Origin: Microbacterium sp. MYb66 | GTDB lineage: Bacteria > Actinomycetota > Actinomycetes > Actinomycetales > Microbacteriaceae | Assembly (NCBI RefSeq): GCF_002979435.1 | Contig: NZ_PCOV01000014.1 | Location: 1-52,566, forward strand | Direction: 5' to 3' | Length of the DNA stretch: 52,566 nt | In this document: in pieces, positions 1 to 7,487 of the stretch | How the letters are laid out: each line of letters begins with the position of its first letter | Numbering within the stretch: the first letter of the stretch is position 1 | Made by a program: the position numbers and the translations under genes | The notes under the pieces: model-generated | What the model saw: only the letters and a program-made list of their open reading frames with translations | Databases searched by the model: none | What the model was told of the DNA's origin: nothing

Positions 1-69
1 TTGAGTTCTCAAGGATCGGATGCTCCCACGACCCAGCCATCACAGCCAGGCCCGCAGGGCAACTTCTCT

Positions 70-97
70 ATCTTACCCACCCTGTCTCGCTTGTCAA
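70..97 (-). promoter_or_regulatory. rrn promoter P1 (proximal)
   Basis: Minus strand TTGACA (97-92), 16-bp spacer, TAAGAT (75-70). The -35 is a perfect consensus, the best in the window. Predicted start is near position 63, leaving a short leader before the TTGAGAACTC element. Confidence 0.75.
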
Positions 98-166
98 ATC
101 GGCGCGCGGCGCAGATCATGGATCCGCTGCGCAGCTGATGACAGCCGCAGAAGGGGTGGATCTCCC

Positions 167-195
167 ATCCTAGACGCAAGCATCTGATCTCTCAA
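167..195 (-). promoter_or_regulatory. rrn promoter P2
   Basis: Minus strand TTGAGA (195-190), 17-bp spacer, TAGGAT (172-167). It is in tandem with P1, about 97 bp upstream, and has the same orientation. Confidence 0.65.
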
Positions 196-279
196 GTGAG
201 AGTGGATCGGGAGTGGTTCTCCGCTTGAGGGGGGTGAAGCTCTTGGCTCCTCCGCTTCCCTGTGGGGCGAACAAGTAAT

Positions 280-308
280 AAGTTACGCGGATCCCGGGGT
301 TCTGGCAA
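280..308 (-). promoter_or_regulatory. rrn promoter P3 (distal)
   Basis: Minus strand TTGCCA (308-303), 17-bp spacer, TAACTT (285-280). Third tandem promoter, about 113 bp upstream of P2. Its -35 is weaker than that of P1. Confidence 0.55.
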
Positions 309-412
309 ATCGAGCCACACCACCCGGGCGTGTCGTCTGGGGTGCCCACGCGGTTTCCTCCGGATCAGGAGTGATTTCCTTCGGTCGAGGCCGTACGGAG
401 TACGATCGCGCC

Positions 413-1801
413 ATGCCCACACCCCCCGCGCCGCGGCACTCCTCCCGTGCGTCCGCACCCCGCCATGACAGGGACGACGCACGGGCGCGCGCCGCGACGG
501 AACTGCTCGCACGCGTGCGGCGGGAGCTCGGCATGGGGTCGGATGACGACATCTCCGAGCCGACGCGACCATCCGCCGTCCCGCTGCCCTCGCGTCTCTC
601 CGTCGGCGAACTCGCTTGGGCGAGCGTCGGCGCCGCGATGCTCGCCGCGGGCCGCTCCCCCGCGGACATCGATCCGCAGCGGGTCGCGACCGCCTACCGG
701 AGCGACCGAGTTCTCACCATCGACGGTGCCACTCCCCCGGTGTGGTCGCCGTACTCCGGATTCTGGAGCACGAGCGACGGTTGGATCCGAACGCACGGCA
801 ACTATCCGCATCATGCGGCCGGACTCCGCAGGGGCCTTCGGCTGCACGATGACGCCGGTGCCGATGCCGTCGCATCCGCACTCGCCGAGCGCCCCGCCGC
901 GGACGCCGTCTCCGACATCTCGACGGCCGGCGGCCTCGCCGTCCCGGTGTCCTCCGAGGCACCGGAGCTGGATCGTTCCCTGCGGCAGAGTCCGCTCGTC
1001 GACGTGCGCCGGGTCGAGGCCCCCGCGGATCCTCGTGCCCGGCCGTCTCATCATCGGCCTCCGGCGCAACTTCCGCTTCGGGGCATCCGCATCCTCGACC
1101 TCACCAGGGTCATCGCCGGTCCCGTCTGCACCCGCACGCTGGCACTGCTCGGTGCCGACGTGCTGCGTATCGACCCGCCGCAGCTTCCGGAGCCGGAGTG
1201 GCAGCACCTCGACACCGGGCACGGGAAGCGATCCGCGGTGATGGATGCTCGCACCGCACGACTGCACGAGCTGCTCGCGGAGGCGGACGCCGTGGTGCTG
1301 GGATACCGACCCGCCGCACTCATCCGCCTGGGGCTGGATCCGGACGTGCTCGTGCACCGGTATCCGGGCCTGGTCGTCGCCCAGCTCAGCGCCTGGGGCG
1401 CGGAGCACCCCGATCGCGCGGGATTCGACAGCCTCGTGCAGGCGGAGTCCGGGATCGCGCTCGTCGAGTCGTCGGACGGCGTGCGTCCGGGAGCACTGCC
1501 GGCGCAGGCCCTCGATCACAGTGCCGGGTACCTTCTCGCCGCCGCGGTCACCACGGTGCTGGAGCGCCGTGCCCGAGAGGGCGGGAGCTGGCGCGTCCGC
1601 GCATCGCTCCGACGCGTCGCCGCCGAGCTGCTCGGGATGCCGCGACGGCGAGAACCTCAGGTGCCGACCGAGTTCGACCCTGCGCCCCACGTCGCGCGGT
1701 TCGACGTCGACGGGCGGTCTCTCGTGACCTCTCGTCCCGCGCTGGCCGGCTTCGAGTTCGACGCGCCTCACACCTGGGGCTCTGATCAGCCCGTCTGGTG
1801 A
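413..1801 (+). CDS. CaiB/BaiF-type (family III) CoA-transferase
   Basis: 462-aa protein from ATG 413. The signature of family III CoA-transferases, GIRILDLTRVIAGPVCTRTL followed by LGADVLRIDPP, lies near residue 225 rather than at the N-terminus. The preceding part (AWASVGAAMLAAGR, then SGFWSTSDGWIRTHGN) looks like the other half of such an enzyme, so the chain seems rearranged relative to classical members of about 400 aa. Such enzymes move CoA between acyl-CoA and a free acid; the substrate cannot be told. TACGAT at 401-406 sits 6 nt before the ATG, so the mRNA is probably leaderless and the in-frame GTG at 371 is not the start. The 3' end overlaps the convergent next gene by 16 bp. Confidence 0.75.
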   Translation: MPTPPAPRHSSRASAPRHDRDDARARAATELLARVRRELGMGSDDDISEPTRPSAVPLPSRLSVGELAWASVGAAMLAAGRSPADIDPQRVATAYRSDRVLTIDGATPPVWSPYSGFWSTSDGWIRTHGNYPHHAAGLRRGLRLHDDAGADAVASALAERPAADAVSDISTAGGLAVPVSSEAPELDRSLRQSPLVDVRRVEAPADPRARPSHHRPPAQLPLRGIRILDLTRVIAGPVCTRTLALLGADVLRIDPPQLPEPEWQHLDTGHGKRSAVMDARTARLHELLAEADAVVLGYRPAALIRLGLDPDVLVHRYPGLVVAQLSAWGAEHPDRAGFDSLVQAESGIALVESSDGVRPGALPAQALDHSAGYLLAAAVTTVLERRAREGGSWRVRASLRRVAAELLGMPRRREPQVPTEFDPAPHVARFDVDGRSLVTSRPALAGFEFDAPHTWGSDQPVW

Positions 1802-2580
1802 CGACGGCCCCGCACCGCCAGCACGATGCAGAGCGCGAAGGTGACGGCGCCCCAGAGCGCGCAGGCCGGGGGGAGCACACGATAGGCGAGATGCTGGACG
1901 GTGAACTCCGCGTCGAGGGGGCCGAACGCGATGATCCCCCAGACGAGCGCAGCGACCAGAATCACCGGAAGCGACACCCACCACGCGATGCGCACTCCCT
2001 GCGGCAGCGACTGCGTGGCGTCGGTCCGTGCTTCCCTCCGACGCAGCCAGAGCAGTGCCCAGACGCCGATGATGAGGAGGCCGATCACACTCGACCCGTG
2101 CTGGAGCCATTTGAATCCGGGCAGCGGACCCCACATCGCGTCGAGACCGGGGAGCAGCTCCACGCCGGCACGCCCCTCATGCGTGAAGAGATCCCAGAGG
2201 ATGTGCGAGGCCACGCCGATCAGGAACGACACCGCGAGGAGCACCGGATACCAGCGCTTCTCCCCCACGCCGACGGCTCTTCCCGCAGCCTCGGCGCCGC
2301 CCGCACTCCAGTCCGTGGGAAGACGTCGCGCCAGCCACAGCGGAGCGAGTTCAGGAACCGCCGGGCGCAGCACGACCCGCCAGATCAGGAACAGCACGAA
2401 GGCGATCACCGCCGTCCACACCACATTGCCGAACGTGTGGGTGAACGAGTAGTCCAGCCCCACGCCCCGGACGAACAGCGGCAGGTCCGGCGTCATGGCG
2501 CCGATCGCGATCGCCGCCGGCACCAACGGCGTCCGGATGAACGGCAGCGCGACGAGGGCGTGACTCGGAGTGAAGGGCAT
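1786..2580 (-). CDS. DUF4184-family integral membrane protein
   Basis: 264 aa beginning MPFTPSHALVALPF, the typical opening of DUF4184 proteins, with a conserved N-terminal PSH and later SHILWDLFTHEGR, which together suggest a membrane-embedded site related to metal-dependent membrane hydrolases. About six to seven hydrophobic segments are visible. Function is unknown. It lies 28 bp downstream of tyrS on the same strand and could be co-transcribed, although TAGCAG also sits 6 nt before its ATG. It converges on the CoA-transferase gene with a 16-bp overlap and no terminator between them. Confidence 0.7.
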   Translation of the reverse strand: MPFTPSHALVALPFIRTPLVPAAIAIGAMTPDLPLFVRGVGLDYSFTHTFGNVVWTAVIAFVLFLIWRVVLRPAVPELAPLWLARRLPTDWSAGGAEAAGRAVGVGEKRWYPVLLAVSFLIGVASHILWDLFTHEGRAGVELLPGLDAMWGPLPGFKWLQHGSSVIGLLIIGVWALLWLRRREARTDATQSLPQGVRIAWWVSLPVILVAALVWGIIAFGPLDAEFTVQHLAYRVLPPACALWGAVTFALCIVLAVRGRRHQTG

Positions 2581-2608
2581 TCGTCTCTGCTATCCGAAGG
2601 CCGATGAC

Positions 2609-3910
2609 TCAGCCGAGGAAGACGCCGGCGAGGGTCTTCTTGCCGCGGCGGAGAACGGACACTCCCCCAGGCAGAGTTCCCTGGACCGTGGCCGCCTCAT
2701 CTTCCACACGGACGCCGTCGAGTGAGACACCGCCCTGAGCGAGGGCACGCCTCGCCTCGGACAGGCTCGCCACGAGCCCGGTCGAGACCAGTGCCTCGAG
2801 CACCGGGGTCCCGGCGGCGGCCGTCGCGTTCGGAAGCTCCTCCAACGCGGTGCGGAGCGTGTCGGCATCGAGCGCGGTCAGGTCGCCCTGCCCGAACAGC
2901 GCCTCGGATGCCGCGATCACCGACGCCGTCGCATCGATGCCGTGCACCGTCGCGACGACCTCGAGCGCGAGTCGCTTCTGCGCGGCGCGACGGAACGGCT
3001 CCGTCGCCACGAGCTCGGCGTACTCCTCGATCTCGGACCTGCTGAGGAAGGTGAAGACCTTCAGGCGGTCGATGACGTCGGCATCCGTCGTGCTGAGCCA
3101 GAACTGGTACATCCGGTACGGGCTGCACATCTCGGCATCGAGCCAGATGGCGTTGCCCTCGCTCTTGCCGAACTTGGTGCCGTCGCTGTTGGTGATCAGC
3201 GGGGTGCCGATGGCGTGCACCGACGCTCCCTCGGCCCGCCGGATCAGGTCCGTGCCACTGGTGAGGTTGCCCCACTGGTCGGATCCGCCCGTCTGCAGCA
3301 CGCAGTCGTACTGGCGGTACAACTCGAGGAAGTCCATCCCCTGCAGGATCTGGTAGCTGAACTCGGTGTAGCTGATGCCCTCGTCGGAGTTCAGCCGCGC
3401 GGCGACCGCATCCTTCTTCAGCATCGTGCCGACACGGAAGTACTTGCCGATCTCACGAAGGAAGTCGATCGCGCTCAGCGGCGCGGTCCAGTCGAGGTTG
3501 TTCACGATGCGTGCCGCGTTGTCGCCCTCGAAGCTGAGGTACCGCTCGACCTGGGTGCGCAGGCGACCCACCCAGTCCTCGACGGTCTCCCGGGTGTTCA
3601 GCGTGCGTTCGGCCGTGGGCCGGGGGTCGCCGATGAGTCCGGTCGATCCGCCGACGAGTCCGAGCGGCTTGTGGCCGGCCAGCTGGATACGGCGCAGAGT
3701 CAGCAGCTGCACGAGGTTGCCGAGGTGCAGGCTCGCTGCCGTCGGATCGAACCCGCAGTAATACGTGATGGGGTCTCCCGCGAGCAGGGCGCGCAGCGCC
3801 TCCTGGTCGGTGGACACATGGACCAGTCCACGCCACACGAGTTCGTCCCACACGTTCTCGAACGTGGGGTCGATCGCCTGGGGTGCGGTCGTCAGAGCGG
3901 GAGTTGACAC
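2609..3910 (-). CDS. tyrS: Tyrosyl-tRNA synthetase
   Basis: Class I aminoacyl-tRNA synthetase that charges tRNA-Tyr. The HIGH-type motif HLGN is at residues 62-65, the KMSKS-type loop KFGKS is in the second third, and a C-terminal S4-like RNA-binding segment runs from GGVSLDGVRVED to the end. About 433 aa, the normal bacterial length. I start it at GTG 3910 (VSTPALTTAP) rather than the upstream in-frame codon at 3937, because TAGCCT at 3923-3918 lies 7 nt before this GTG and nothing useful precedes the other. No T-box leader is present upstream. The aldo/keto reductase gene ends 39 bp before it. Confidence 0.95.
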   Translation of the reverse strand: MSTPALTTAPQAIDPTFENVWDELVWRGLVHVSTDQEALRALLAGDPITYYCGFDPTAASLHLGNLVQLLTLRRIQLAGHKPLGLVGGSTGLIGDPRPTAERTLNTRETVEDWVGRLRTQVERYLSFEGDNAARIVNNLDWTAPLSAIDFLREIGKYFRVGTMLKKDAVAARLNSDEGISYTEFSYQILQGMDFLELYRQYDCVLQTGGSDQWGNLTSGTDLIRRAEGASVHAIGTPLITNSDGTKFGKSEGNAIWLDAEMCSPYRMYQFWLSTTDADVIDRLKVFTFLSRSEIEEYAELVATEPFRRAAQKRLALEVVATVHGIDATASVIAASEALFGQGDLTALDADTLRTALEELPNATAAAGTPVLEALVSTGLVASLSEARRALAQGGVSLDGVRVEDEAATVQGTLPGGVSVLRRGKKTLAGVFLG

Positions 3911-3949
3911 GCGCTCCAGGCTATCAGCGCAGCGCACCGCCGAATCGCC

Positions 3950-4903
3950 TCACACGGGCCCGTCGAGGAGAGTGATCTCGTCGTCGGAAAGGGCGATCGA
4001 TGCGGCGTCCATCGCGACATCCAGCTGATCGAGCTTGCTGCCGCCGAGGATGGGGCGGATGCCGCGCGCGAGCTGCCACGCCAGCACGACCTGCCCTCGT
4101 CCGAGCCCCCGCGCCGCCGCGATCTCGTCCAGCACCGCGAGCCGATGTGCGGTGCCGGGGTGGTCGTACACCTCGGGCACGGGCTTCGCCGGGTTGTCGT
4201 AGGCGCCGGAGAGCAGCGGGGTGTACGCCCAGATCTCGATGCCGTTCGCCAGGGCGAAGTCCCGCTGCTCGTCGCTCAGCACGCCGAAGGGATGCGCGAC
4301 CCCGGGAGGAAGCGTCCCCGGTCGCGTGCGCAGGTACGTGCTGTTCAACTGGAACGCGTCGATGGGTACGCTTCCGATGGATCTCGCGTGCGCACGGGCG
4401 CGCTCGATGCGCCAGGCCGGGTGGTTCGAGGCGCCGACGCGGGTCACCGTGGCGTCCGCGGTGAGCGCCGCGAGGGCGTCCACCGTGTCCTCGATCGCGA
4501 CCGTCCGATCCTCCTGGTGCAGCCAGAGCAGGTCGATCCTGTCGACGCCCAGGCGCTCGAGGCTCCCTTCGACGGCAGTGCGGATCGCACGAGGAGAGAG
4601 CCCTGCCCGGTGCTCGGGCCACGACCCGGGCCAGAGGGGCTCGGCACCGACCTTGGTCGAGATGCGGACCTGCGCACGAGCATGCGGTCGCGCCGCGAGC
4701 CAGCGTCCGAGCACCTCCTCGGACGCTCCTCCCTGCCCTGTCTCGCTCGTCCAGAAGCTGTAGCAGTCGGCGGTGTCGATCCAGATGCCGCCGCGGTCGA
4801 CGAAGCGGTCGAGCAGGGCGAAGGAGGTCTCCTCGTCGACGAGCGTGCCGAAGGACATCGCTCCGAGGACGAGCGGGGATGCAGGGGTGTTCCGGTTGGT
4901 CAT
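3950..4903 (-). CDS. Aldo/keto reductase
   Basis: 317-aa NADPH-dependent aldo/keto reductase. The catalytic tetrad is visible: Asp and Tyr in IDTADCYSF, Lys in ISTKVG and His in LLWLHQED. Substrate unknown. It is transcribed divergently from a MerR-type regulator across 53 bp that contain a 20-bp palindrome, so control by that regulator is likely. I prefer ATG 4903 over the upstream TTG at 4918, which lies inside the promoter. A -35-like TTGACC (4940-4935), a 19-bp spacer and CACAGT (4915-4910) put the transcription start at or next to the ATG. Confidence 0.9.
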   Translation of the reverse strand: MTNRNTPASPLVLGAMSFGTLVDEETSFALLDRFVDRGGIWIDTADCYSFWTSETGQGGASEEVLGRWLAARPHARAQVRISTKVGAEPLWPGSWPEHRAGLSPRAIRTAVEGSLERLGVDRIDLLWLHQEDRTVAIEDTVDALAALTADATVTRVGASNHPAWRIERARAHARSIGSVPIDAFQLNSTYLRTRPGTLPPGVAHPFGVLSDEQRDFALANGIEIWAYTPLLSGAYDNPAKPVPEVYDHPGTAHRLAVLDEIAAARGLGRGQVVLAWQLARGIRPILGGSKLDQLDVAMDAASIALSDDEITLLDGPV

Positions 4904-4917
4904 GACCTCACTGTGCA

Positions 4918-4937
4918 ACCTGGAGCGCGCTCCAGGT
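4918..4937. promoter_or_regulatory. MerR-type operator between divergent genes
   Basis: Perfect 20-bp palindrome ACCTGGAGCGCGCTCCAGGT. It occupies the spacer of the minus-strand promoter TTGACC-N19-CACAGT; a 19-bp spacer spanned by a dyad is the hallmark of MerR-activated promoters. On the plus strand TATGCT (4945-4950) precedes the regulator's ATG by 6 nt. One site can therefore serve activation of the reductase and autoregulation. Confidence 0.75.
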
Positions 4938-4956
4938 CAAGTCCTATGCTCGGATC

Positions 4957-5313
4957 ATGACCACGTACACGCCGGCGGAGGCCGCCGCTCGCTCCGGATT
5001 CAGCATCGACACGCTCCGGTACTACGAGCGCGAGGGCATCCTGCCCGCGGTGTCTCGTACAGCCGGCGGGCATCGCGCGTACACCGATACCGAGCTCGGA
5101 CTCCTGGAGTTCCTCAAGTGCCTCCGCGAGACCGGCATGCCGGTGGAACGACTGCGCCGCTACGGCCAGCTCTGCCAGCGCGAAGACACGATCCCGGAGC
5201 GGATAGCGCTTCTCGAGGAGCACGCGGTGACGGTCGAGAAGCAGCTCGCCGACGTTCTCGCGCAGCAGCGTCGTCTCGTGGAGAAGCTGGACTGGTATCG
5301 GTCGTCGGACTGA
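4957..5313 (+). CDS. MerR-family transcriptional regulator
   Basis: 118-aa regulator. The N-terminal winged helix is clear: YTPAEAAARSGFSIDTLRYYEREGIL, then AGGHRAYTD and a second helix pair RETGMPVERLRRY. A C-terminal coiled coil (EEHAVTVEKQLADVLAQQRR) mediates dimerisation in the family. There is no cysteine cluster for metal sensing; it resembles the small MerR proteins often paired with oxidoreductases. The effector is unknown. It is divergent from the aldo/keto reductase and probably leaderless (TATGCT 6 nt before the ATG). Confidence 0.9.
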   Translation: MTTYTPAEAAARSGFSIDTLRYYEREGILPAVSRTAGGHRAYTDTELGLLEFLKCLRETGMPVERLRRYGQLCQREDTIPERIALLEEHAVTVEKQLADVLAQQRRLVEKLDWYRSSD

Positions 5314-5320
5314 ACCGCCG

Positions 5321-6136
5321 TCAGCTGTGCGCTGCCCACCACACGAGGAAGGCGGCGCCGAGGGCGATGACCCAGCTGACGAGGCTGCCCACGAGGAAGT
5401 ACTCGGCTCTGGCGCCGGTCTCGCCGTCACGGGAGATCTCCGGGAAGCGGACGATTCCCTTCGCCGCCAGCATCGCCGCGAGGATCGGGTATGCCGCGGC
5501 GAGCGTGAGGATCAGCACGAGGATGCGTTCCAGCGGGCCGATCAGTCGTCCGCCCTGGAAACCGGCCCGCGGATCAGGGGCGGTCGCCACCAGGCGCGGC
5601 TGATCTGCGGTCGGTTCGGCGGAGGCCTGACGCGCCTCCATGTCGACGGGTGTGGTCTCGGCGGCGGATGCGGTGCGTGATTCGGCGATCTGCTCCACAG
5701 GGCGCCAGGTATGTTCACCGTCGAGAGCGGCGCGCACCACGAGGTTCGCGGACTCGAGCAGGAACGCCGACACCCCGAGCACCAGCATCGCCAGGTCGAA
5801 CGTGACCTCGCCGAACGGCGAACGCAACTGCCACACCTCGCCGATGAGCCCGGCCTGGGCGCGTGCGCCCATCGAGATCACGGCTCCGACGACGACGAGA
5901 GCGAGGATGACGGCGGGCCAGAAGCCCGCGCGTGACGACCGTCCGTCGGGCATGCACCAGATCCAGAGCGCTCCGGACACGAGCGCGGCGATCATCGGCA
6001 GAAGCGCGTCGCTGACGCTGCCGAGCAGCAGCAGCACGACGGCCGCGGCCAGGTATCCGATCCAACGCCGGGGGGCGAACTGCCGCACGAGGTCTGCGGC
6101 TCCGATGGCGAGCAGGATGAATCCGGCGACGATCAT
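5321..6136 (-). CDS. Multi-pass membrane protein, partner of SatD
   Basis: 271 aa. Hydrophobic segments are visible near residues 1-18, 27-62 (two), 74-94, 108-135, then a polar stretch of about 60 residues, and two more near 208-235 and 248-268, giving six to seven membrane spans with one long soluble loop. I do not recognise the family. Its start overlaps the stop of the SatD gene by 4 bp (ATGA), so the two are translationally coupled and probably act together. It converges on the MerR gene with a 7-bp gap. Confidence 0.7.
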   Translation of the reverse strand: MIVAGFILLAIGAADLVRQFAPRRWIGYLAAAVVLLLLGSVSDALLPMIAALVSGALWIWCMPDGRSSRAGFWPAVILALVVVGAVISMGARAQAGLIGEVWQLRSPFGEVTFDLAMLVLGVSAFLLESANLVVRAALDGEHTWRPVEQIAESRTASAAETTPVDMEARQASAEPTADQPRLVATAPDPRAGFQGGRLIGPLERILVLILTLAAAYPILAAMLAAKGIVRFPEISRDGETGARAEYFLVGSLVSWVIALGAAFLVWWAAHS

Positions 6137-6777
6137 GCCAGCTCTCCTCTCAGAGCGGCGAGTCCTTCGATGAGCGCGGCGGATCCGGCGCGTCGCAGCG
6201 ATTTCGAGACGCTCGGCTGCGAGATGCCCTCCTGCGCCGCGAGCTCCTGTTGCGAACGGCCGACCAGGCGCCCGTAGGTGAGTCGCCGCTCGCGCGCACT
6301 CATCGCACCCACGAGCTCGTCACGCGCGAGCAGGTAGGCATTGGAGACCGCGATCGTCGACGCCATGACCTCATCCTGCCCCGGGGCTCCGACAATCCAG
6401 GTGCGCGTTCGCGGCACGGCGCGCTGCTCACGGGAGTGCACCGTCTCGATCGCGGCCCGCGCGGCGTACCATCCCGGCCCGTCGGCGAGCTCGCCGTGCA
6501 CGGAGGCGACGGCGCGCACCTCGCCCACGCCGATGCCGAATCGGAAGGCGATCCCGTCGGGCAGTCCCAGTTGGATCAGGAAGAGCGAACTGAGCGCATC
6601 GCCGAGCTCTCGGTAGACGCCCTGCTGCTCGTCCCCTACCGTGGGCGTCAACGGTTGCGCCGCCAGCGGGAGGTCGGTCTCCGCCTGCGCGATGGTCTCG
6701 TCCAGTACGCGCTGCGCTGCACCGCGGTCGCCGAGTTCACGGGAGCCCACGATGTCTGCGATCACAGCGATGACCAT
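6133..6777 (-). CDS. SatD-family protein with C-terminal helix-turn-helix
   Basis: 214 aa. The N-terminal part matches the SatD family (named from the acid-tolerance sat locus of Streptococcus mutans; biochemical role unknown to me). An HTH is clear near residues 174-196 (SQQELAAQEGISQPSVSKSLRR). The SatD part also has class III nucleotide-cyclase landmarks in order: ADIVGS (7-12), TVGDE (46-50), FGIGVGEV (80-87) and AAR (105-107). The cyclase lysine and asparagine positions are not conserved, so catalysis is doubtful while nucleotide binding is plausible. TAAGGT at 6789-6784 lies 6 nt before the ATG, indicating a leaderless start. Coupled to the downstream membrane-protein gene. Confidence 0.75.
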   Translation of the reverse strand: MVIAVIADIVGSRELGDRGAAQRVLDETIAQAETDLPLAAQPLTPTVGDEQQGVYRELGDALSSLFLIQLGLPDGIAFRFGIGVGEVRAVASVHGELADGPGWYAARAAIETVHSREQRAVPRTRTWIVGAPGQDEVMASTIAVSNAYLLARDELVGAMSARERRLTYGRLVGRSQQELAAQEGISQPSVSKSLRRAGSAALIEGLAALRGELA

Positions 6778-6837
6778 GCGATAACCTTATCACGAATATT
6801 CTTAGTTATATGCACTATTTGGTTATGGATTGGAAAC
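6778..6837. promoter_or_regulatory. Divergent AT-rich promoter region of satD and the DUF1349 gene
   Basis: 60 bp, far more AT-rich than its surroundings. It contains GATAA-cc-TTATC (6780-6791) on the satD -10 region, the palindrome GAATATTC (6795-6802), and ATAACC (6781-6786) inverted against GGTTAT (6821-6826). A regulator bound here would meet both promoters. The SatD HTH is a natural candidate, by inference only. On the plus strand TATGGA (6824-6829) lies 8 nt before the DUF1349 ATG. Confidence 0.5.
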
Positions 6838-7422
6838 ATGCCTGATTCGAGCATCCTTGCCTGGTCCGAGGGAACCTGGACCCACGCCCCCGCCGCCGTG
6901 AACGACGCCGAGCACCTCGACGTCACCGCCGTCGAAGGCAGCGACGCCTGGCGGCACACCGCCTACGGGTTCGTGCACGACACCGAACACGCCCTGCTCG
7001 CACCCCTCGCCGTCGGCGAGGCGATGGAGGTGTCGTTCCGGGCGCCGTGGGACGGCCAGTTCGACCAGGCGGGGATCTTCGTGCGGATCGACGATGAGCA
7101 CTGGGTGAAGACCGGCGTCGAGTTCGCCGACGACCATCTCGGGCTCGGCGCCGTGGTCACCGCCGGAGGGTCGGACTGGTCGGTCGGCTTCGTCGACGAC
7201 TGGCACGACCGCGAGATCACGGTCAGGGTGAGCCGGTGGTCGGACGCCGTGATCGTGCGGGCGCGCGCCGACGACGAGCCGTGGCGGCTCGTGCGCGTCG
7301 CTCCGTTCGACGGCCACGCTGCGGCATCCGCCGGCCCGTTCCTCGCGGCACCGACGCGTGCGGGTCTGACCGTGCGGTTCACCCGGTGGGCGCGGTCCGC
7401 GGCCGACGCCGAACTGCACTGA
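6838..7422 (+). CDS. DUF1349-family protein
   Basis: 194 aa, soluble, no signal peptide. Matches the DUF1349 beta-sandwich family (fold of the concanavalin-like lectin/glucanases): early W residues, WDGQFDQAGIFVRIDDEHWVKTG in the middle and a C-terminal GPFLAAPTRAGLTVRFTRW. Members are usually about 190-200 aa, so it looks complete. Function is unknown; carbohydrate binding has been suggested from the fold only. It is divergent from satD and ends at a strong bidirectional terminator shared with argH. ATG 6838 is chosen because the in-frame upstream extension overlaps satD. Confidence 0.8.
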   Translation: MPDSSILAWSEGTWTHAPAAVNDAEHLDVTAVEGSDAWRHTAYGFVHDTEHALLAPLAVGEAMEVSFRAPWDGQFDQAGIFVRIDDEHWVKTGVEFADDHLGLGAVVTAGGSDWSVGFVDDWHDREITVRVSRWSDAVIVRARADDEPWRLVRVAPFDGHAAASAGPFLAAPTRAGLTVRFTRWARSAADAELH

Positions 7423-7439
7423 GCCCTGCTCAGCACAGA

Positions 7440-7477
7440 CGAAGGAGGGACGGGCCCGCGGGCCCGTCCCTCCTTCG
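7440..7477. terminator. Bidirectional terminator between DUF1349 gene and argH
   Basis: A 38-nt perfect inverted repeat with no mismatches: CGAAGGAGGGACGGGCCCG joined directly to its reverse complement. It sits between convergent stops at 7422 and 7488 and can form the same hairpin in both transcripts. No clear U-tract follows on either side, as is common in actinobacteria. Confidence 0.8.
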
Positions 7478-7487
7478 ATAGCACCGA

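Larger units (their letters stand above)
1..310 (-). promoter_or_regulatory. rRNA operon promoter/leader region (16S gene lies off the left edge)
   Basis: Read on the minus strand, the window ends with CTTGAGAACTCAA (positions 13-1), the element I recognise from actinobacterial 16S rRNA leaders shortly before the mature rRNA. Upstream of it lie three tandem sigma-70-type promoters, listed separately, all firing toward the left edge. No convincing protein gene overlaps this stretch; the ORFs here are compositional. The rRNA genes themselves are outside the window, so the assignment rests on the leader element and promoter strength. Positions 311-412 hold nothing further except the -10 of the next gene. 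Confidence 0.7.

Noticed and set aside
365..2134. 589-aa minus-strand ORF across the CoA-transferase gene
   Set aside because: Arg/Gly/Pro-rich shadow of a real gene on the other strand; no motif, and the plus-strand gene has clear family signatures.
3911..3949. T-box or Tyr leader before tyrS
   Set aside because: Only 39 bp separate it from the upstream gene, too little for a T-box, and no specifier or T-box sequence is present.
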